Origin: Nymphaea colorata
Lineage: Eukaryota > Streptophyta > Magnoliopsida > Nymphaeales > Nymphaeaceae
DNA: 64,000 bases
NCBI RefSeq assembly: GCF_008831285.2
Contig: NC_045141.1
Span: forward strand, 13,998,106-14,062,105
Direction of reading: 5' to 3'
Shown here piece after piece: positions 1 through 12,800 of this stretch (its first letter is position 1; every line of letters starts with the position of its first letter). The notes below the pieces were generated by a model. The model did no database searches, was not told the origin of the DNA, and saw nothing but the letters and a program-made list of their open reading frames with translations. A program made the translations under genes and the position numbers.

Positions 1-419
1 GGCCACCAAGCTCTTTCTCCAGCCTAATTTAACTTCATGGTCTTGACTCTTGAAGCATCCGGTTGCCGGAACTTCAAGCTATTGAATCCCATGCCAGTTC
101 ACATTACATCCAAAATGCTCCCAAAAATGTAGTCTGCGTACTGCTTCCTTAATCTTAGTTACTAATGGAAGTGATCTCAATTGACTCTTTAATTTATTGA
201 CATCGCCAAATTCTAGCATGTCACATCCAAGTCTCTCATGTTCGTGAAGGGGTTGACACAGCTGTCAGGGCAGCAACAAGTAGACAGCCAGTTCTTGTTT
301 TGAATATCAAAAACCTCAATTTTTGTACTGCAAAAGAGGGCCACCTAATGTGCAAGTTGAAGCATATGAAAGGAGAATGATACCTCAAAGTACTGAAAGC
401 AAGTCATGTATCCTATGAG

Positions 420-745
420 AACAAGTGGCTGGTGGGAGCTTCTAAGGTCTGTGGATACCCGATACTTGGCCCTACTCGGGCTTGGGCCCAAAAAAAAGAG
501 GCACTGGGCTGACTGGATAAGTTCGAGTGGGCCCAATAATTTCTTTATATTTATTTATTAATATGTATATATAATATTTTATTATAATTAATTATATTTA
601 TATATTTTTTATATTAAAATTATTTTTAATTTAATCGAACCAGGCCTGGGCTGAACTCGGGCTCAGGTTTGAATGGTCGGGCCTGGCACGAGCCCGGGTT
701 TTGAGTGTCGGGCCGGCCCATGCCCGGTCCTTATTAGGCCGGGCC
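420..745. repeat. GGGCC-rich dispersed repeat, copy 1
   Basis: Two GC-rich arms full of GGGCC/GGCCC words flank an AT-only core (about 540-630). The left arm carries ACTCGGGCTTGGGCCCAAAA. A closely similar phrase and the same arm-core-arm layout occur at about 17150-17560, and a third, shorter relative lies at 2380-2595. It is probably a non-autonomous mobile element. No protein is encoded and the ends are not defined. Confidence 0.6.
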
Positions 746-1268
746 AATGCCCAGGCATAAGAGTTTCTACTTTTCTTTGGGTGGTAGGATGAAATACTCT
801 TCTTCCTTTAACCCACATCTGAGTCTTGCATGAACCCAACAGCCGAAACTCAGATAGGCTGTATTAAGAAGCTGTAGTAGTGGGGATCTTGACAAACACT
901 AGAAATAATGAAATAATTTGTACATTGCTAATAGAAATGCTACATAGAGGCAGTATAAGTTGCTACTAGCTAATATTATATGAAGATATTCAGCCTGTAA
1001 CCTGTAAGGCTCTAAGTCGCTTGTTCATTTCTTTCCAAATATTCTATCTTTATCTTGCCTAAGTTAGTCTCCGTTTACATGCCCAAAAAATTTTAGATTC
1101 TTGACTTGCTATATTAAATCTAGTTAAGTAGTAGTCAACTATTTTGCTTTTGTCTACTGCGCTTTCTCACGAGAATCTATTCTTGGCATTTTCTTTGCTG
1201 TTAAATTGCTCAAATCAGAGTCCCAAAGAATCAAGAAGCTGGATTTTAGTAAGTTGCCTGATCATCTA

Positions 1269-1411
1269 AGGTTGTGTTTGATCTTCCACGGATATCAAAT
1301 CTAAGAGGATTTGAAATCCATGCCAGTTCTCAAACTGTGGATTCCAGCATCCAGCCTCAACATTGATCTCAAAACTGCGGATGTCAGATCCTCAGTAATC
1401 AAACGCGACCT
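1269..1411. mobile_element. MITE-like element, 143 bp
   Basis: The left end reads AGGTTGTGTTTGAT and the right end, reverse complemented, reads AGGTCGCGTTTGAT, giving terminal inverted repeats with two mismatches. Both sides are flanked by TA (1267-1268 and 1412-1413), which would fit a Tc1/mariner-type target duplication, although a 2-bp match is weak evidence. The interior is non-coding. Confidence 0.55.
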
Positions 1412-2379
1412 TAAATGAAAAGAAACTGTTGGAGATAAAAAGGTATGCTAAATACTAGCCTATTGCACTTAATTAGTTAAGGAAAAGAAGATTGGCAGAG
1501 GAAATTTGATATAAACACCTACGTTTGGCAAGATCATCAGCCACTAAGAAAATTCAATTTTCTCAAGAATTCCACTTCATAGGCTCCTAAAGAGCCATAC
1601 TTTAGTCTTCTATTTATTTATTTTCTTCTATTACAAAAGTTTGTTTTCATATGTTTTTATATGGCAGTGGAGATGTAAATGAATTAGATATATCCATTTA
1701 GTTGGATTGGGTAAAAAAAAAATCTAAATCCAATTACTAATGTTCACTTTTATAACAGAAGTGAACCCAAGCCTGATATTTGAGTATTAGGATAATGTAT
1801 TTGCAAGGGGGTTAGCGCAATCAATGGGGCGAAAACTAGCATTATGCGGTCTTCAGTCTCCATTTCAAACTTTCATGATGTCGAGTCTCCATGGTACAAA
1901 AGGTGGTTGCCGATATATAAGTTGAAGCATATGGGCGGCATTACCCAAAAGCACCGAAAGCAGGCCTAGCCCCTTTGAATGTCTACTTTTTTTTTCAAGG
2001 AATCGTGATACAAAAAATTAATAGAAAATGATTATTTGCTTGCCACTTGTTCTCTGCTTCATTGCCTGCCTAGGACTCATTCATAATATTTGTCATCACC
2101 TATTATGGACGGACTCCAAAGTTTGGTATTCTTTACAAGCTGGTACGTCTACCTACAAAAAGCTACTATTTTATTTTCTTCACAATTATAAGATTCCTTC
2201 CTAAAGTAAAACTTCAATTTAAGTGACACCATTCATGTTGGTAAGTTGGAAATGTGAAGAGTGCAAAGTTTGGATCAAGTGCCAACTCCTTCATTTTGTC
2301 GCCTAAACTTTGTCATGGGGTTGTCCTTATATGACTTAGTTTAGTGCTCATCATGGTGGGGTTATTTTGTTTGAGTGAG

Positions 2380-2595
2380 AGATAGGACTGGGCATCAAGC
2401 CAGTCCAATGCCTCAAACCCGAGCCCGGGCTCGGCTAAGCACAATTACAATAAAAGAAAATATGTTTTAAAAATATAAAATAATCTTTTTTGAAAATAAA
2501 ATACATTTTGATAATAATATATATTTATTATTAAAAGGGCCGACCGAGGCCAGTTTCTTGGGGCTTGAACCTGGGCCCGATGCTCACCTCTAGTG
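2380..2595. repeat. GGGCC-rich dispersed repeat, shorter copy
   Basis: The words CCCGAGCCCGGGCTCGG at the left and GGGCCGACCGAGGCC followed by CTGGGCCCGATG at the right flank an AT-rich core. The arrangement matches the copies at 420-745 and 17150-17560 but is shorter. Confidence 0.5.
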
Positions 2596-3205
2596 AGAGG
2601 TGAAGCTTTTCTTTGGTGTGCGTAGTGTACATGTAACACCTCAAAAAGTTTAGTTTTATATTGAAAATTGTAAATGATCTTGAAAGACTTATGCAAGGAA
2701 TTGTTAAAGTGGTTGTTGTCATATTTCCTAGCCCTTTTCAAGCTGAAACCGAAAACAAGGGAGGTTGAATCCATAGTTTTCCCTCTATTGACAAGCGAGG
2801 TACAGGTGCACTCACGCCACTCGAACCAGTGACCATCTGCGCCACTGTCCTGACTTTGATTTTGTTTCAAAATAGTGCCTTTAGGGGAGTAGTATAGTTG
2901 GACGGCATAGACAGCGCAGCTTTGCTTCGATATCCGTGAGTGCTATTCTCTAGTGTTGCAAAAGGTGGAAGTGATTGGTAGAGATAAAGGTGACCTCGAC
3001 ATAACTCGGGACCCTGAAGGCAAAGAAAATGAAAGGCTTTCATGTTTTTTTTCCAAACATTGGGTTGTTAACTTCCCGCACACCTGGATTGGATTACGTT
3101 TCAAGACAGTAACCCTGCTGGGAGAGAGACCAACTGACAAACTGACAGAAAGATAGAGATAAGAGAGAGTTTTTACAAGAGAATTTCTAGTTCAATCATG
3201 AACAT

Positions 3206-3650
3206 GGATGTCAATAGATCAATTCGAGCCGGATATCTACCTAACTACTTTTGAAAAAGCCAAATATGGAAAAAAGTCTAAAATCTGATTAAGAACTTAG
3301 ATTGCATTTGCATCTAAGAAATGGCATCCAACCATAGTCATAATCGGTTTTTAAATATTTGGAGGGGATAATAAGTATCAATGTAGCCTGAACTTGTCTA
3401 TATGTACTACTGACAAGAAACAAGAAATGACATCTGATCAATTTCGTATTCGGTTTTAAATAAGTATTTGGATCGGATAAAAAGCAACAACATAGCCAGT
3501 TAAATTTTTCTTTATCCAATGTCCCTACATTTTGAAAGTCCGTTCTTAGCATATCAAAATGCAAGTTGGATAGGCTTGGTTGCGAATTTAAAAGTTGGAT
3601 CTGGTCTGGATCCATATTTTAAACTAAGTCGGATATGGATATAATATAAA
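3206..3650. repeat. Degenerate GATGTCAAT repeat, copy 1
   Basis: It begins near GATGTCAATAGATC and contains repeated GGATAT, GGATCGGATAA and ATCGGTTTTTAAAT words. A similar composition and the same opening (GATGTCAATGAAT) recur at 15886-16200, and a shorter relative lies near 1670-1800. This looks like an old dispersed element. The ends are not defined. Confidence 0.35.
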
Positions 3651-4601
3651 TACCCAAATTATTGGTTGGGGCTTCTCCTCTATAGGAAGGCAGGTTCACC
3701 GACAGCTTTCTTCATTCACTTTGGAATCACATTCAAATCCAAACATGTGAACACCCAATAAGCTAGATATGGTAAAGGGTGTATCTATCGATTAGTTGAC
3801 ATCAAGAACTAAGTATAGATCTGATATGAATTAGACCTAAATCCACAATGTCTAGCTGCAGAGGATGTATTGGCTACTTAGTCAGCATCATTCGGGCTTC
3901 CTGCAAGAAATCACCATTCTCCTGCCTTATGAAATTCAGCCATACTTGTATTAAATGGTCATTTTGGAACTAATGGATTATTCACTAATCATATAATGGT
4001 TGAGAAGTTGACTGGTTACAACGTGGGGATCCAATATCATGTCACTTCTATGTCCAATATTTAGTTGTTCTACGATTTGGATCAACTCATGATTTGTTTG
4101 TAGGAGGAAGATGCGATGTGGAAGAATTTAATGAAATGCCTATCAAATTGCCTGCGTATATTGTTTCATTTTCAAGCTTGCATAAGTCTTTGATTCCAGT
4201 TCGAATGCATTGATAAATGAAAACATGAATACAGTATGCCATAAAATGGAAGCCACTGGAACAAAATTGAGTGGCATTAACAGTGCTACTTAAAATATGC
4301 AATATTCTAATGCCAACAACATTAAATCCTCAAGGTATTAACTTAGACTCTTCTAGATCCTCAAGAGATTTCATTTGAGAGTGGAAATTTCCATGACATT
4401 GCACTCGCCTCCATCTTCTGCCAATCATATGTTGGTATTTTTCTAGTCCAACGGTGCCATTCACCAAAACCGCCTCTGGAAAGAGAGCTCCAAAATTAAG
4501 CAGTTGCAAGCTGAGAAGAAATCAAATGTTGTCCTAAAGTTGAGGGTAGATAGATTCATATGCCACTCAAGCTATTTTTGCTCTAAAGAGCTTCAAACCA
4601 A

Positions 4602-6044
4602 TCACTTTCCTGGTTCTTTGATGCTGTAAGCGTTTCCTACAACTCCTATTATTCCTGTTACCAATGCCAACACAAGCATCAACCTTAGAAGCATCTTCTG
4701 TCTAGAGCTTAAGCTCTCCCCTTGCCCATTTAAGCGTAATCCTATAAGAGACGGGAAAAAAAATCCCAAGGCGAGGCCGGATGTCGTGCCCGTGAACTTG
4801 AAGGCAACCCAAATGTTAGGAATCACCGCAGAACCCAAGTATAGCAATGCCAGCAACACAAAAGTCAGAAGCAAGGACTTCTTTCTGCACTCCTGCAGGG
4901 GAATAGAGCTCCTAAAAATGGCAGCATCTACTGTGTTTCTAAGACTGAAATGTATCACAGGAAAAACAAGCAGCAGATGTATCACATACGAAATTCGAAC
5001 AATGTAATTGATAACTGCACTATGAGGAACTCCAAGATTTCTGTCAAAATTTGTCAGTACGTCAGAATCCGTGCCTTTCCCGAACAAGAGGTATCCAGAA
5101 GTTGCAGTGAATGCATATACAACAACACTTAGTACAGCAGAAATCCTTCCAACCTTGATCATCTTCTTCACAGATCTCCCTTCTAACTCGTTGTATATAG
5201 GCTGAACGTTGGCATGGCAAATATAAGCATTAGTCATAATTGGGATCACAACAAGCAGATCAAGAACAGCCCTCCTGGTACCAACATCAGGCAGTAGCCT
5301 GGGAGCCTCTAATTTTCCTTCCACGAGCTTAACGAAGGCGACAACGCAAGCAACCACGACGAAAACCACTGCCAGAGCGACGGAAGCGGCCGATGTCGAG
5401 CTCAAAGAATCGATCTTTTGCAGAGAACAGAGGGGGGCCAATACCAAGATCAACAGGAGGAAGATTACTAGTCTTCTGTCATCCCACCACCCCTGTTTCC
5501 CTAACATCTGCTCGAAAACCCCCTTATGAGACGATGAACCGGACAAGACATCCCCCATGATGATCAAGTAAACAATCAAAATGCCACAATTATAAACAAT
5601 TATACTGATCTCGGAGATCACCCTAACAGACTTGCCACAAGCAACTTCGACGGTTTCCCCGTAAGAAGTAGTTCTCTTAAGAGCAGCAAACTTAACCAGA
5701 ACCTCAATACTGAACTCAGAGAGAATTCCCATCAAAATGATGGACACAAAACCAAGCAACAATCCCAGAACTCTCATCGTTGCTGGGAGGGCCATGATTC
5801 CGGCACCGATAATCGACGTTGCCAAGTTGAAGACGGCGCCGGGAACGCCAGACCCACTTCTAGTCTCGTTGAAAATAAGAGGCAAAACGTCGATGTCATC
5901 ATGACCATGCTGCTGTGAAGAGTTGGGTTCTCTGTGGGCACCATCTGCAAACGCTGGTTTCTGAGGAACTATGAGATTACCTGATCGATCTGTAGGGCAA
6001 CGGACTTCTGATGAGATGGGCAGGTCAGAATACATGGTTTCCAA
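4602..6044 (-). CDS. AVT6: AVT6-like vacuolar amino acid transporter
   Basis: This is a complete intronless frame of 480 residues. It belongs to the amino acid/auxin permease (AAAP) superfamily, SLC38-like branch; plant AVT6 proteins are thought to export amino acids from the vacuole. A soluble N-terminus of about 65 residues is followed by eleven predicted membrane segments (roughly 68-90, 93-115, 145-167, 192-208, 217-240, 260-282, 300-321, 345-368, 389-411, 415-437 and 451-473). The first carries the family signature NLATSIIGAGIMALP. The length fits the family (about 430-490). The first ATG of the frame is taken as the start; a CT-rich leader lies upstream at about 6205-6230. The substrate cannot be read from the sequence. 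Fairly sure of family, less of the exact subgroup. Confidence 0.92.
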   Translation of the reverse strand: METMYSDLPISSEVRCPTDRSGNLIVPQKPAFADGAHREPNSSQQHGHDDIDVLPLIFNETRSGSGVPGAVFNLATSIIGAGIMALPATMRVLGLLLGFVSIILMGILSEFSIEVLVKFAALKRTTSYGETVEVACGKSVRVISEISIIVYNCGILIVYLIIMGDVLSGSSSHKGVFEQMLGKQGWWDDRRLVIFLLLILVLAPLCSLQKIDSLSSTSAASVALAVVFVVVACVVAFVKLVEGKLEAPRLLPDVGTRRAVLDLLVVIPIMTNAYICHANVQPIYNELEGRSVKKMIKVGRISAVLSVVVYAFTATSGYLLFGKGTDSDVLTNFDRNLGVPHSAVINYIVRISYVIHLLLVFPVIHFSLRNTVDAAIFRSSIPLQECRKKSLLLTFVLLALLYLGSAVIPNIWVAFKFTGTTSGLALGFFFPSLIGLRLNGQGESLSSRQKMLLRLMLVLALVTGIIGVVGNAYSIKEPGK

Positions 6045-7029
6045 ACTGCAAAGATTTGTGGAAACAAAGGGAAGGGAAGAGGGGAATCACTGTCAACTGT
6101 ATATATCAATGATAAATGAAAACAATTCTCAACCAATTTACCAAAGAAGAGAATGCTCAATTGTGTATATCAATGATAAGTGAAAATTCTAAACCACATG
6201 GAGTGCAGAAGAACCTCTCTCTCTCTCCCCCCCTACACAGGCACACGTAGTTGACTGAAGAGGGAGAGGGGAAAACAGGGAGAGGATTTCAAAGGGAGAA
6301 CGGCGGTTGATTCCTTCAACTGCCATCCTGCCGTAACTTTCAAAAGTCTAAGGCCAATATAGTTTCGGGTAAGCAACACCACTACCTCAAGATTTTCATG
6401 TTTTAAAATCACTGGTATTGGTCTCCCACTCTCTCTCCATCAGTAAGGTGAACCGTTTCCTAATCACTTTCAAAATTTTTCAGGAAAATGTGATTTCTTG
6501 CTATAAAAGATCATGATATTTGAAAAGCAGAACTCAGATCTGTGACCTTCAATTATAAATCAAAGTCAAAGTTTATAGCAGCAGAAACGGAAAATATAAA
6601 TTCCGGTTTAAGACCGATCTTTTCTTTTGTGTTTTTATCAGAAACCAGGATAATGCCTCACGGCATTATCAATCAATTGGCCGGAAAATTATATGCAATG
6701 TTTGAAATATCATGATTTTTTTTTTCGTTTTTTGGAAGAGCTGAGGGTACCACAATGTTTCCATAACTTAATTAAAAAAATAATTATCACTGATCGTGCA
6801 AAGCACATCCAAATTCATGGCACAGACAAACCAGCTATTTCATTAGTTTCTTTGTTTTTTAAAAATTCTGCTTTCAGCTAAAAAATATTTAAAATTATTT
6901 ATAGAAATATTGTAACAGGTGTTTTTCTGTCTTAACCCTTGGTCATCCATTTGATTAATCCTTCTGTTTATCGCCAATCACACTCAAACATGTAGTGCTG
7001 CATGCATGACTGGTCAGAGTGTGTGTGTC

Positions 7030-7031
<2 letters not shown>

Positions 7032-7091
<60 letters not shown>
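7032..7091. repeat. (AC)n(AT)n compound microsatellite
   Basis: An uninterrupted AC run to about 7064 passes directly into an AT run to about 7091. Confidence 0.95.
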
Positions 7092-7130
7092 CCAATATGA
7101 TCTTATTTATTGATGCCAAATATATATGAA

Positions 7131-7383
7131 GTTGATCACTTTTTGGGTTTTAAGAATGTTTTTATAATATGCATGAATGGTTCTCATAACATCAACATTT
7201 TGGTAGTAGAAAAATCAACATTTTTTATAAAAACAACTTGATGCAAATCAGGTTTTATATCAAAATAGTTTTTATAAATGTACTAGGATGTTTATATTTC
7301 ATTAAAATAATTTTTTAGAAAAAAAAAAATAAAATGTATAGTTTTTATCGGTGACCTAAGTGTTCAAATTTTACCATATCCCC
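7131..7383 (+). repeat. AT-rich dispersed repeat family, copy 1
   Basis: It shares ordered phrases with 50165-50415 on the same strand and with 14575-14745 on the opposite strand: an AACATTTTTTAT-type phrase, then GTTTTATATCAAAATA, then GATGTTTATATTT, then a GTTTTTATC...CCTAAGTGT end. It is non-coding, probably a MITE or other non-autonomous element. Confidence 0.6.
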
Positions 7384-7437
7384 TATTGTTTTCTCCTTGC
7401 CAACCACTTGCATTTTCTTTTATGTACTTTATCGTAT

Positions 7438-7690
7438 ACGACTAATTTTTTTATCGGATCAAGTCAATTTTCATGTTCTCCTATGGTTTTTGCTTTTTGT
7501 GCTTGTGATTTTTTAACTATCTATTCTTTTGCTTCGTCCCCAGCCAAGTCTGCTTTCTAGTTGACTGAGAATTTGATAGTTTTAATTTTCCTTTATAAAG
7601 TTCGTAAGATATTTTATCTATGGGTAGTGAAAAAGTTCCTAAGATATTTTATCTATGGGTAGTGAAGTTGATAGCATAGAGGGAGTTGGG
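7438..7690 (+). repeat. Direct repeat, copy 1 of 2
   Basis: This segment aligns along its length with 9443-9667. Shared phrases include CCTATGGTTTTTG, TGTGCTTGTGATTTT and ATATTTTATCTATGG, followed by AAGTTGATAGC and GGGAGTTGGG. This copy also carries a short internal tandem duplication (about 7608-7667). Confidence 0.7.
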
Positions 7691-8065
7691 CGTATATGAG
7701 AAGTTCAGAAAATGAGGGTGTGATGCTTTACGGCTCCCCCACTTTAAAGGAGAACAAAGCTTCATATGTTTTAATTTATTAAATGACCAGAAATGGGATC
7801 TCAAACACTTGAAACAGTGAAATTTTTGCTAAGCAAGCGGATGGTTTTCTGAATAAAAAATGAAAATCACCATAGAACCTTATAATGAACAAACTATTTC
7901 GCATTTCATCTCTGCTTTATCCACTTATTGACTCATGAACATAGGGGAAGGACAAATGTATGTACCATGGTCCTAACGAACAAGGCATCAGATTCTCAAC
8001 CATGGTCCTCAAGAACAGAGCATCAAATCTCGACCATGGTCCCATCAGCTTCCGACCATCGTTGT

Positions 8066-8067
<2 letters not shown>

Positions 8068-8122
<55 letters not shown>
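8068..8122. repeat. (AT)n microsatellite
   Basis: A perfect AT run of about 55 bp. It makes artefactual Tyr-Ile repeat frames on both strands. Confidence 0.95.
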
Positions 8123-8125
<3 letters not shown>

Positions 8126-8501
8126 GGCATCTATATATAAATGAAAATTGTAAGAGGAAATAATGTTGATTACCAATCTGTCTTCTTATTATTCGAAGGA
8201 GGTGCAGGGCACTGTCAACCAAGAACACGCCTACAATGGAGCTTACGATCACCACAACTCTTCAGGGACTGTCCCTTGCATCTCAAAATTGATTATTTTT
8301 CTTACCACATGTATGTGTGCAGTTAGTATGTTTAATTACATTGGTTTGCTTCCAATCAGTTTTACTATAGCTAGAACTATTTAACTTAGAGTGAATGGTG
8401 CTTTTACTTGGTAACTTGAACAAAAAAACTATTTCAGTAAACTTTCAGATCATGCAAAAATGGGTCTTAGTCCGTATGAAAAGGAAATAAAGTTAGCAAA
8501 G

Positions 8502-8532
<31 letters not shown>

Positions 8533-9442
8533 GGACCCGTCATTATTTTTTATCAAACTTTATTAATCTTCATGTGTTACATTGTGAAAATCAACACAAA
8601 AATGAATTTTATAAGCTTAAAAGGATGATTAAGATCTTATTTCTGCATTATAACGTCATTTTAGGTAGAATTTTATTGTTTTAAGGACCAAGATTTACGT
8701 CTACATTTTGCTACATTTTGCACGAAAATGGTATGAAATGTTAAAAGCGGGTGTGACAAATTCAACACACTTTTTCTAATCCATCTTTTGTAAGAAATCT
8801 TTGTGATCCCAAAAGCAATAAATTCTAGAAATCATAATAAATAACAATTTAACATTAATTTTGAACTTAAGCACATTTGAAAGTGATTATGCGAGCTGAT
8901 GCATATGAACGACACGAGACGGTGTTTCCGTTTCCGATACACATGAACGATACGTATGAGCTTCATCGACTCGGTGAAAATCGGTTGAAGTAGGTAGGAT
9001 CCTAGGGGTGGAGCCGGTCCGATGCATAGCGTTTCCCGAGAGAAACTTCACCCCCAAAGCTCTGTCTCCTTAGTTCCCTCTGTTCACTCAATAGTTGCCG
9101 GCAACCCGAACCACCAACGGCCACCCACAGCGCCCGTGACAGGTGACATCTCCCTCTCGACTTCTCTGGTTTCTCTCCTGCATCCCAAATGCACCAACGG
9201 AATCCTATTCTCAATATTTTTCCTTACTAAAAAAACGAAAGGGACCCATGTAAAAAGAAAACAGAGAAGTGGTAGTTAAGTGGTAGTTATGAGTAGCTGC
9301 ATTATGCCGTCATACTTTCAAAAACATGTGAAACATCTATTTGCCATAATTTGTTTTTCATTCCATTGAGTATACATGAGAGGGGCACAAGAAATTGAGC
9401 TAGAAAACACGTGTTTTCATTTTTCATCTATGTTCTGTAATG

Positions 9443-9667
9443 TATACAACCAATTTTTATCAAATCAAGTCTATTTTCATGTTCGCCTATGGTTTTTGTC
9501 TTTTGTGCTTGTGATTTTCTAACTATCTATTCTTTTGTTTTATCCATATGTCCAACTAGCTTGATTTCTAATTGAATGAGAATTGGGTAGTCCTAATTTT
9601 CCTTTATCCAGTTCCCTAGATATTTTATCTATGGACAGCAAAGTTGATAGCTTGAAGGGAGTTGGGT
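9443..9667 (+). repeat. Direct repeat, copy 2 of 2
   Basis: Same family and orientation as 7438-7690, with scattered substitutions and small indels. The two copies are about 2 kb apart, and nothing between them looks like a retrotransposon interior. Confidence 0.7.
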
Positions 9668-12600
9668 AGGGTTTTTTTTTTTTTGCAAATCCTCATCGGA
9701 TCTGTGTCATTCTTTTTTTGTTCTGCCAACAGTTTTCAAAATGATCGAACTAGGTTGTGTACATATTTTTTGTAATGAACCATGAAGTCATAAACTACAA
9801 TTGATTGGTGATTTTTCTCTCATGAAGATCTCTTCATTAGTTTTATCATTATTGAGCAAGCAACTTGTTCAAATAGTTTTCATTTTTTATGCCACACATA
9901 GAAATGTTGAGACCTTTTGATGTTAGCAAATAAGGTTGTAATATTTTTAAGCAGATCTACTATTTTTTATGGCCAATAGTTGTGGTAAGACTTTGGTTTT
10001 TATCGCATTGATTTGTAGTATTTTTCTCTTTCCTAGCACATCATACCACACACGCAAGGTGACTGAAGTACAACATGGTCGGTGAATCTCTCACTGTTGG
10101 ATAGAACTGCCCTTTGATTCTGCAATCGGAGCTTAGTACAACATCAGAGAGAGGAACTCTAATTTTTATAAAACAAGCAAATGAAACCTCCTAACGCTGA
10201 TAGCAAGTTGAAGCTGGAACCAAAGACAAAATTGAGTAACATATCTAAATATTTCCAAGGAAATGTATCCATTAGAGCAATGACAAATGAAATCGACATC
10301 ACATGACAACAAAGGAAAGAGAAAAGTGACAAGAAAACACAACAGTTAAAATTCAATGATCATAATTGGAATCAGCTGAAAAACTGATTGTCTAGCAACT
10401 AAAATTGAACTTCTCTAATGCAGACGGTATATCTTGTCAATAACATTTCACAACTTTGCCACTTCCATTGCAAGGTCAGAAGAACAAAAAATAAATTGAG
10501 TAGTCAAAGCCAAACAATGTAATTATATTATATTGATGTAGCTTTGTTAAAATAAGTTAAACACGGTACATCCATAGTGGTCATCTATCACTGTGTTAAC
10601 AATTTTACTTGCCAAATCAAAGCAAGGGTGTCCAGGTTGTCTTGAAACTCTACATCCTGTGAATGAGGGGCTCATAAGTTGTAACTGGTACATGCTGATT
10701 GACCACAAACTTTGTCCTGCTAAAAGCTACCTATAACTACTTTTTTATGAGATTGCACTATCAGGCCAGATCTCATCTAACCACCTTGTATCTTGTTTTA
10801 CACCACAAAGTTATACATGCGCAGATACTAGTTTTCCACATTGTCTTCAATGGAGATATCTACATTCATGGGTCATTAGACCTTGTCCCCATGCCTCCTC
10901 TTTCAATTGCAGAGGATGCATAGGCTTTAGCTTTGCCTGCATTGCAGGTCATAGGGTTGACTAATTATTAAAACCACATTTTCTCATCTTTCTCAGACTT
11001 CCTTTGCCTTTATGAAGCCCACGAAGCAGAAAATTACCCAATTGGATGCTAAACTCCATTGCAAGCTGCAGTTCAACCTGTCTCAATAACAAATAAATCC
11101 TTTTTAGCCTTTTCAACGAAACTAAAGGACCCTGCAGAGTTGGAACTTGAGACTTCTCAAAGAAGGGGCAAAAAAAGAAAGAAATCTCTGATGGACCAAT
11201 TATGACACCCTAGCATTGGATGCTAGACTTCTACCTTTGTTCAAAGCAACAGTGTCATACATTAAAAAGAACCGCAAGTTCCATACAGCAACTATCATTT
11301 GGAATGGAATTTAAAAAGAAAAATAAAGAAAAGAGAGTCATGTTACCATGAAAGTTAAAATAAAGCTAACCCTGCACCCTCTCTATAAAAAATTTAATTT
11401 ATGTGTTCCTGGACATTGGTTCATACCACAATAAAATTGTGGGATCCTTTCTGAGGTTTTACTCCATTAAACAGGATTGCATTTCCACGTTTCACCAGTT
11501 GGATTCATCTGGAAGCTGCAGCCAAGATCTTCCTCCCAGTCAGGCGTGTACAAACAAGAAGTCAAAGAAGTATGCAGTTTCTTGTTCTCCCTCTTTTGTG
11601 CATTTCCAGAATTGTGAAGTAGAAACCAAATAATGGTTAGTTCAGTGAAAGACTAATAGATGCAAGACATGAAAAACGGGCTATAGTAAAAGGATTTAGT
11701 GAATACAACATCCTACCTCTCTTCCCAAAGAAAAGTTTGAAGAAAGTATTCATAATATCTAACATCTTGTTGAAGGTGCTAGCTATATGTAAATTATAGT
11801 AAACCAAAAACCACATTGTTTATCAGTCATTATCATATTTCTCTTCTCAACAAAAGCTTGCAGAATTATTCGCATATCTAGGCACCACCATGAAGGTGCC
11901 TAACTAGCTATATGTGTATTCTTGTAGACCAAAATGGTATATTCATTACACTCTCCACATTCTTGCATCTTTGGTAGTATAGATACATTGAAAATTATCA
12001 ATAACTTGGAATTCCAATCATTACAAGTTACACCTGAGATTTACCTGATGCTCTCTACATTCCCAAAACAAACCCGAGCTTCTCTGTTAATGTCCAGAAC
12101 AAGGCAACAAGAATGCCACATAGCAGAGGCTTTTCATCAGCATTGACTGAAAGCGTATATCTAGTATGACAATAAATCCAGTAACAAAGACTGTAAAAGT
12201 ACATATATCAGATAGAGGTACCGTGTGGAGAAGCAGTTGCTCAGCTGATACCTCAACGCCAATTCTCCGTGTTGCACCAGCCGATGTAATGGACACTCGA
12301 ATAATCGTTGCCCATATCCGTGGAAAAACTCTTCCTTCATTTCTCTTTCAAAAAATACCATCAGCTGACATATCCGTGGGAAGAGAACTCAGATGAAACT
12401 CTTACGGTCAAACCAACTACTCTCTAGAAATCAATCAGAAAAAAGAACTACATTAAGATCTACTGTGCACCAATTAGAAGTTAACAGTGGCATCTGCCTG
12501 TTTGGCAAAACAAATGCAGCATGAGGGCCCATAAAACTTTTCAATTTGCTCCCGTGGAAAATGAGCAAAGGAGCAAGATGTTTTCATACAATTTGAGCCT

Positions 12601-12800
12601 GCAATTTCAGCTTCTAATTGTCCCCAAACAAAACTAACATAGCTAGAGAACAAAAAGACCTGATTTTTATTTTCGTGCACCTATTTACAAGACTGTAAAT
12701 ATTTCACTCCTACTCTGAATGTAAGAGAGTTAACCATGGTTAGAAAAATACAGTGCCACTGAGAAAAACGAGGAATCACTTGATTTCATCATGTCATCAA

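Larger units (their letters stand above)
1..4601. other. Repeat-rich intergenic spacer
   Basis: No intact gene is visible. The stretch holds two copies of a GGGCC-rich repeat (about 420-745 and 2380-2595), a 143-bp inverted-repeat element (1269-1411), and two degenerate copies (about 1670-1800 and 3206-3650) of a repeat beginning near GATGTCAAT. A short phrase containing AGTTGAAGCATATG occurs near 350 and again near 1920. Short open frames here have no recognisable domain and look like chance. Confidence 0.6.
6045..12800. other. Intergenic spacer, AT-rich, with microsatellites and repeats
   Basis: No convincing gene is visible. It contains an (AC)n(AT)n tract (7032-7091), (AT)n tracts (8068-8122 and 8503-8527), one copy of a dispersed AT-rich repeat (7131-7383), and a pair of direct repeats (7438-7690 and 9443-9667). 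A GC-richer patch at about 8880-9240 is open in several frames but shows no known domain. The part near 12.5-12.8 kb probably includes the 3' untranslated region of the HARBI1-like gene. Confidence 0.55.

Noticed and set aside
1-340. Possible kelch or F-box remnant on the minus strand
   Set aside because: A phrase like EVFDIQNKNW resembles a kelch strand, but the frame breaks within 35 residues and nothing adjacent supports it.
2800-2875. tRNA or SINE-like boxes on the minus strand
   Set aside because: TGGCGCAGATGG and GGTTCGAGTGG resemble A and B boxes but lie too close together, and no cloverleaf forms.
7917-8255. Tyr-Ile repeat proteins at (AT)n tracts
   Set aside because: They are translations of the AT microsatellite and occur on both strands; the same applies at 50385-50779, 55529-55780 and 62909-63453.
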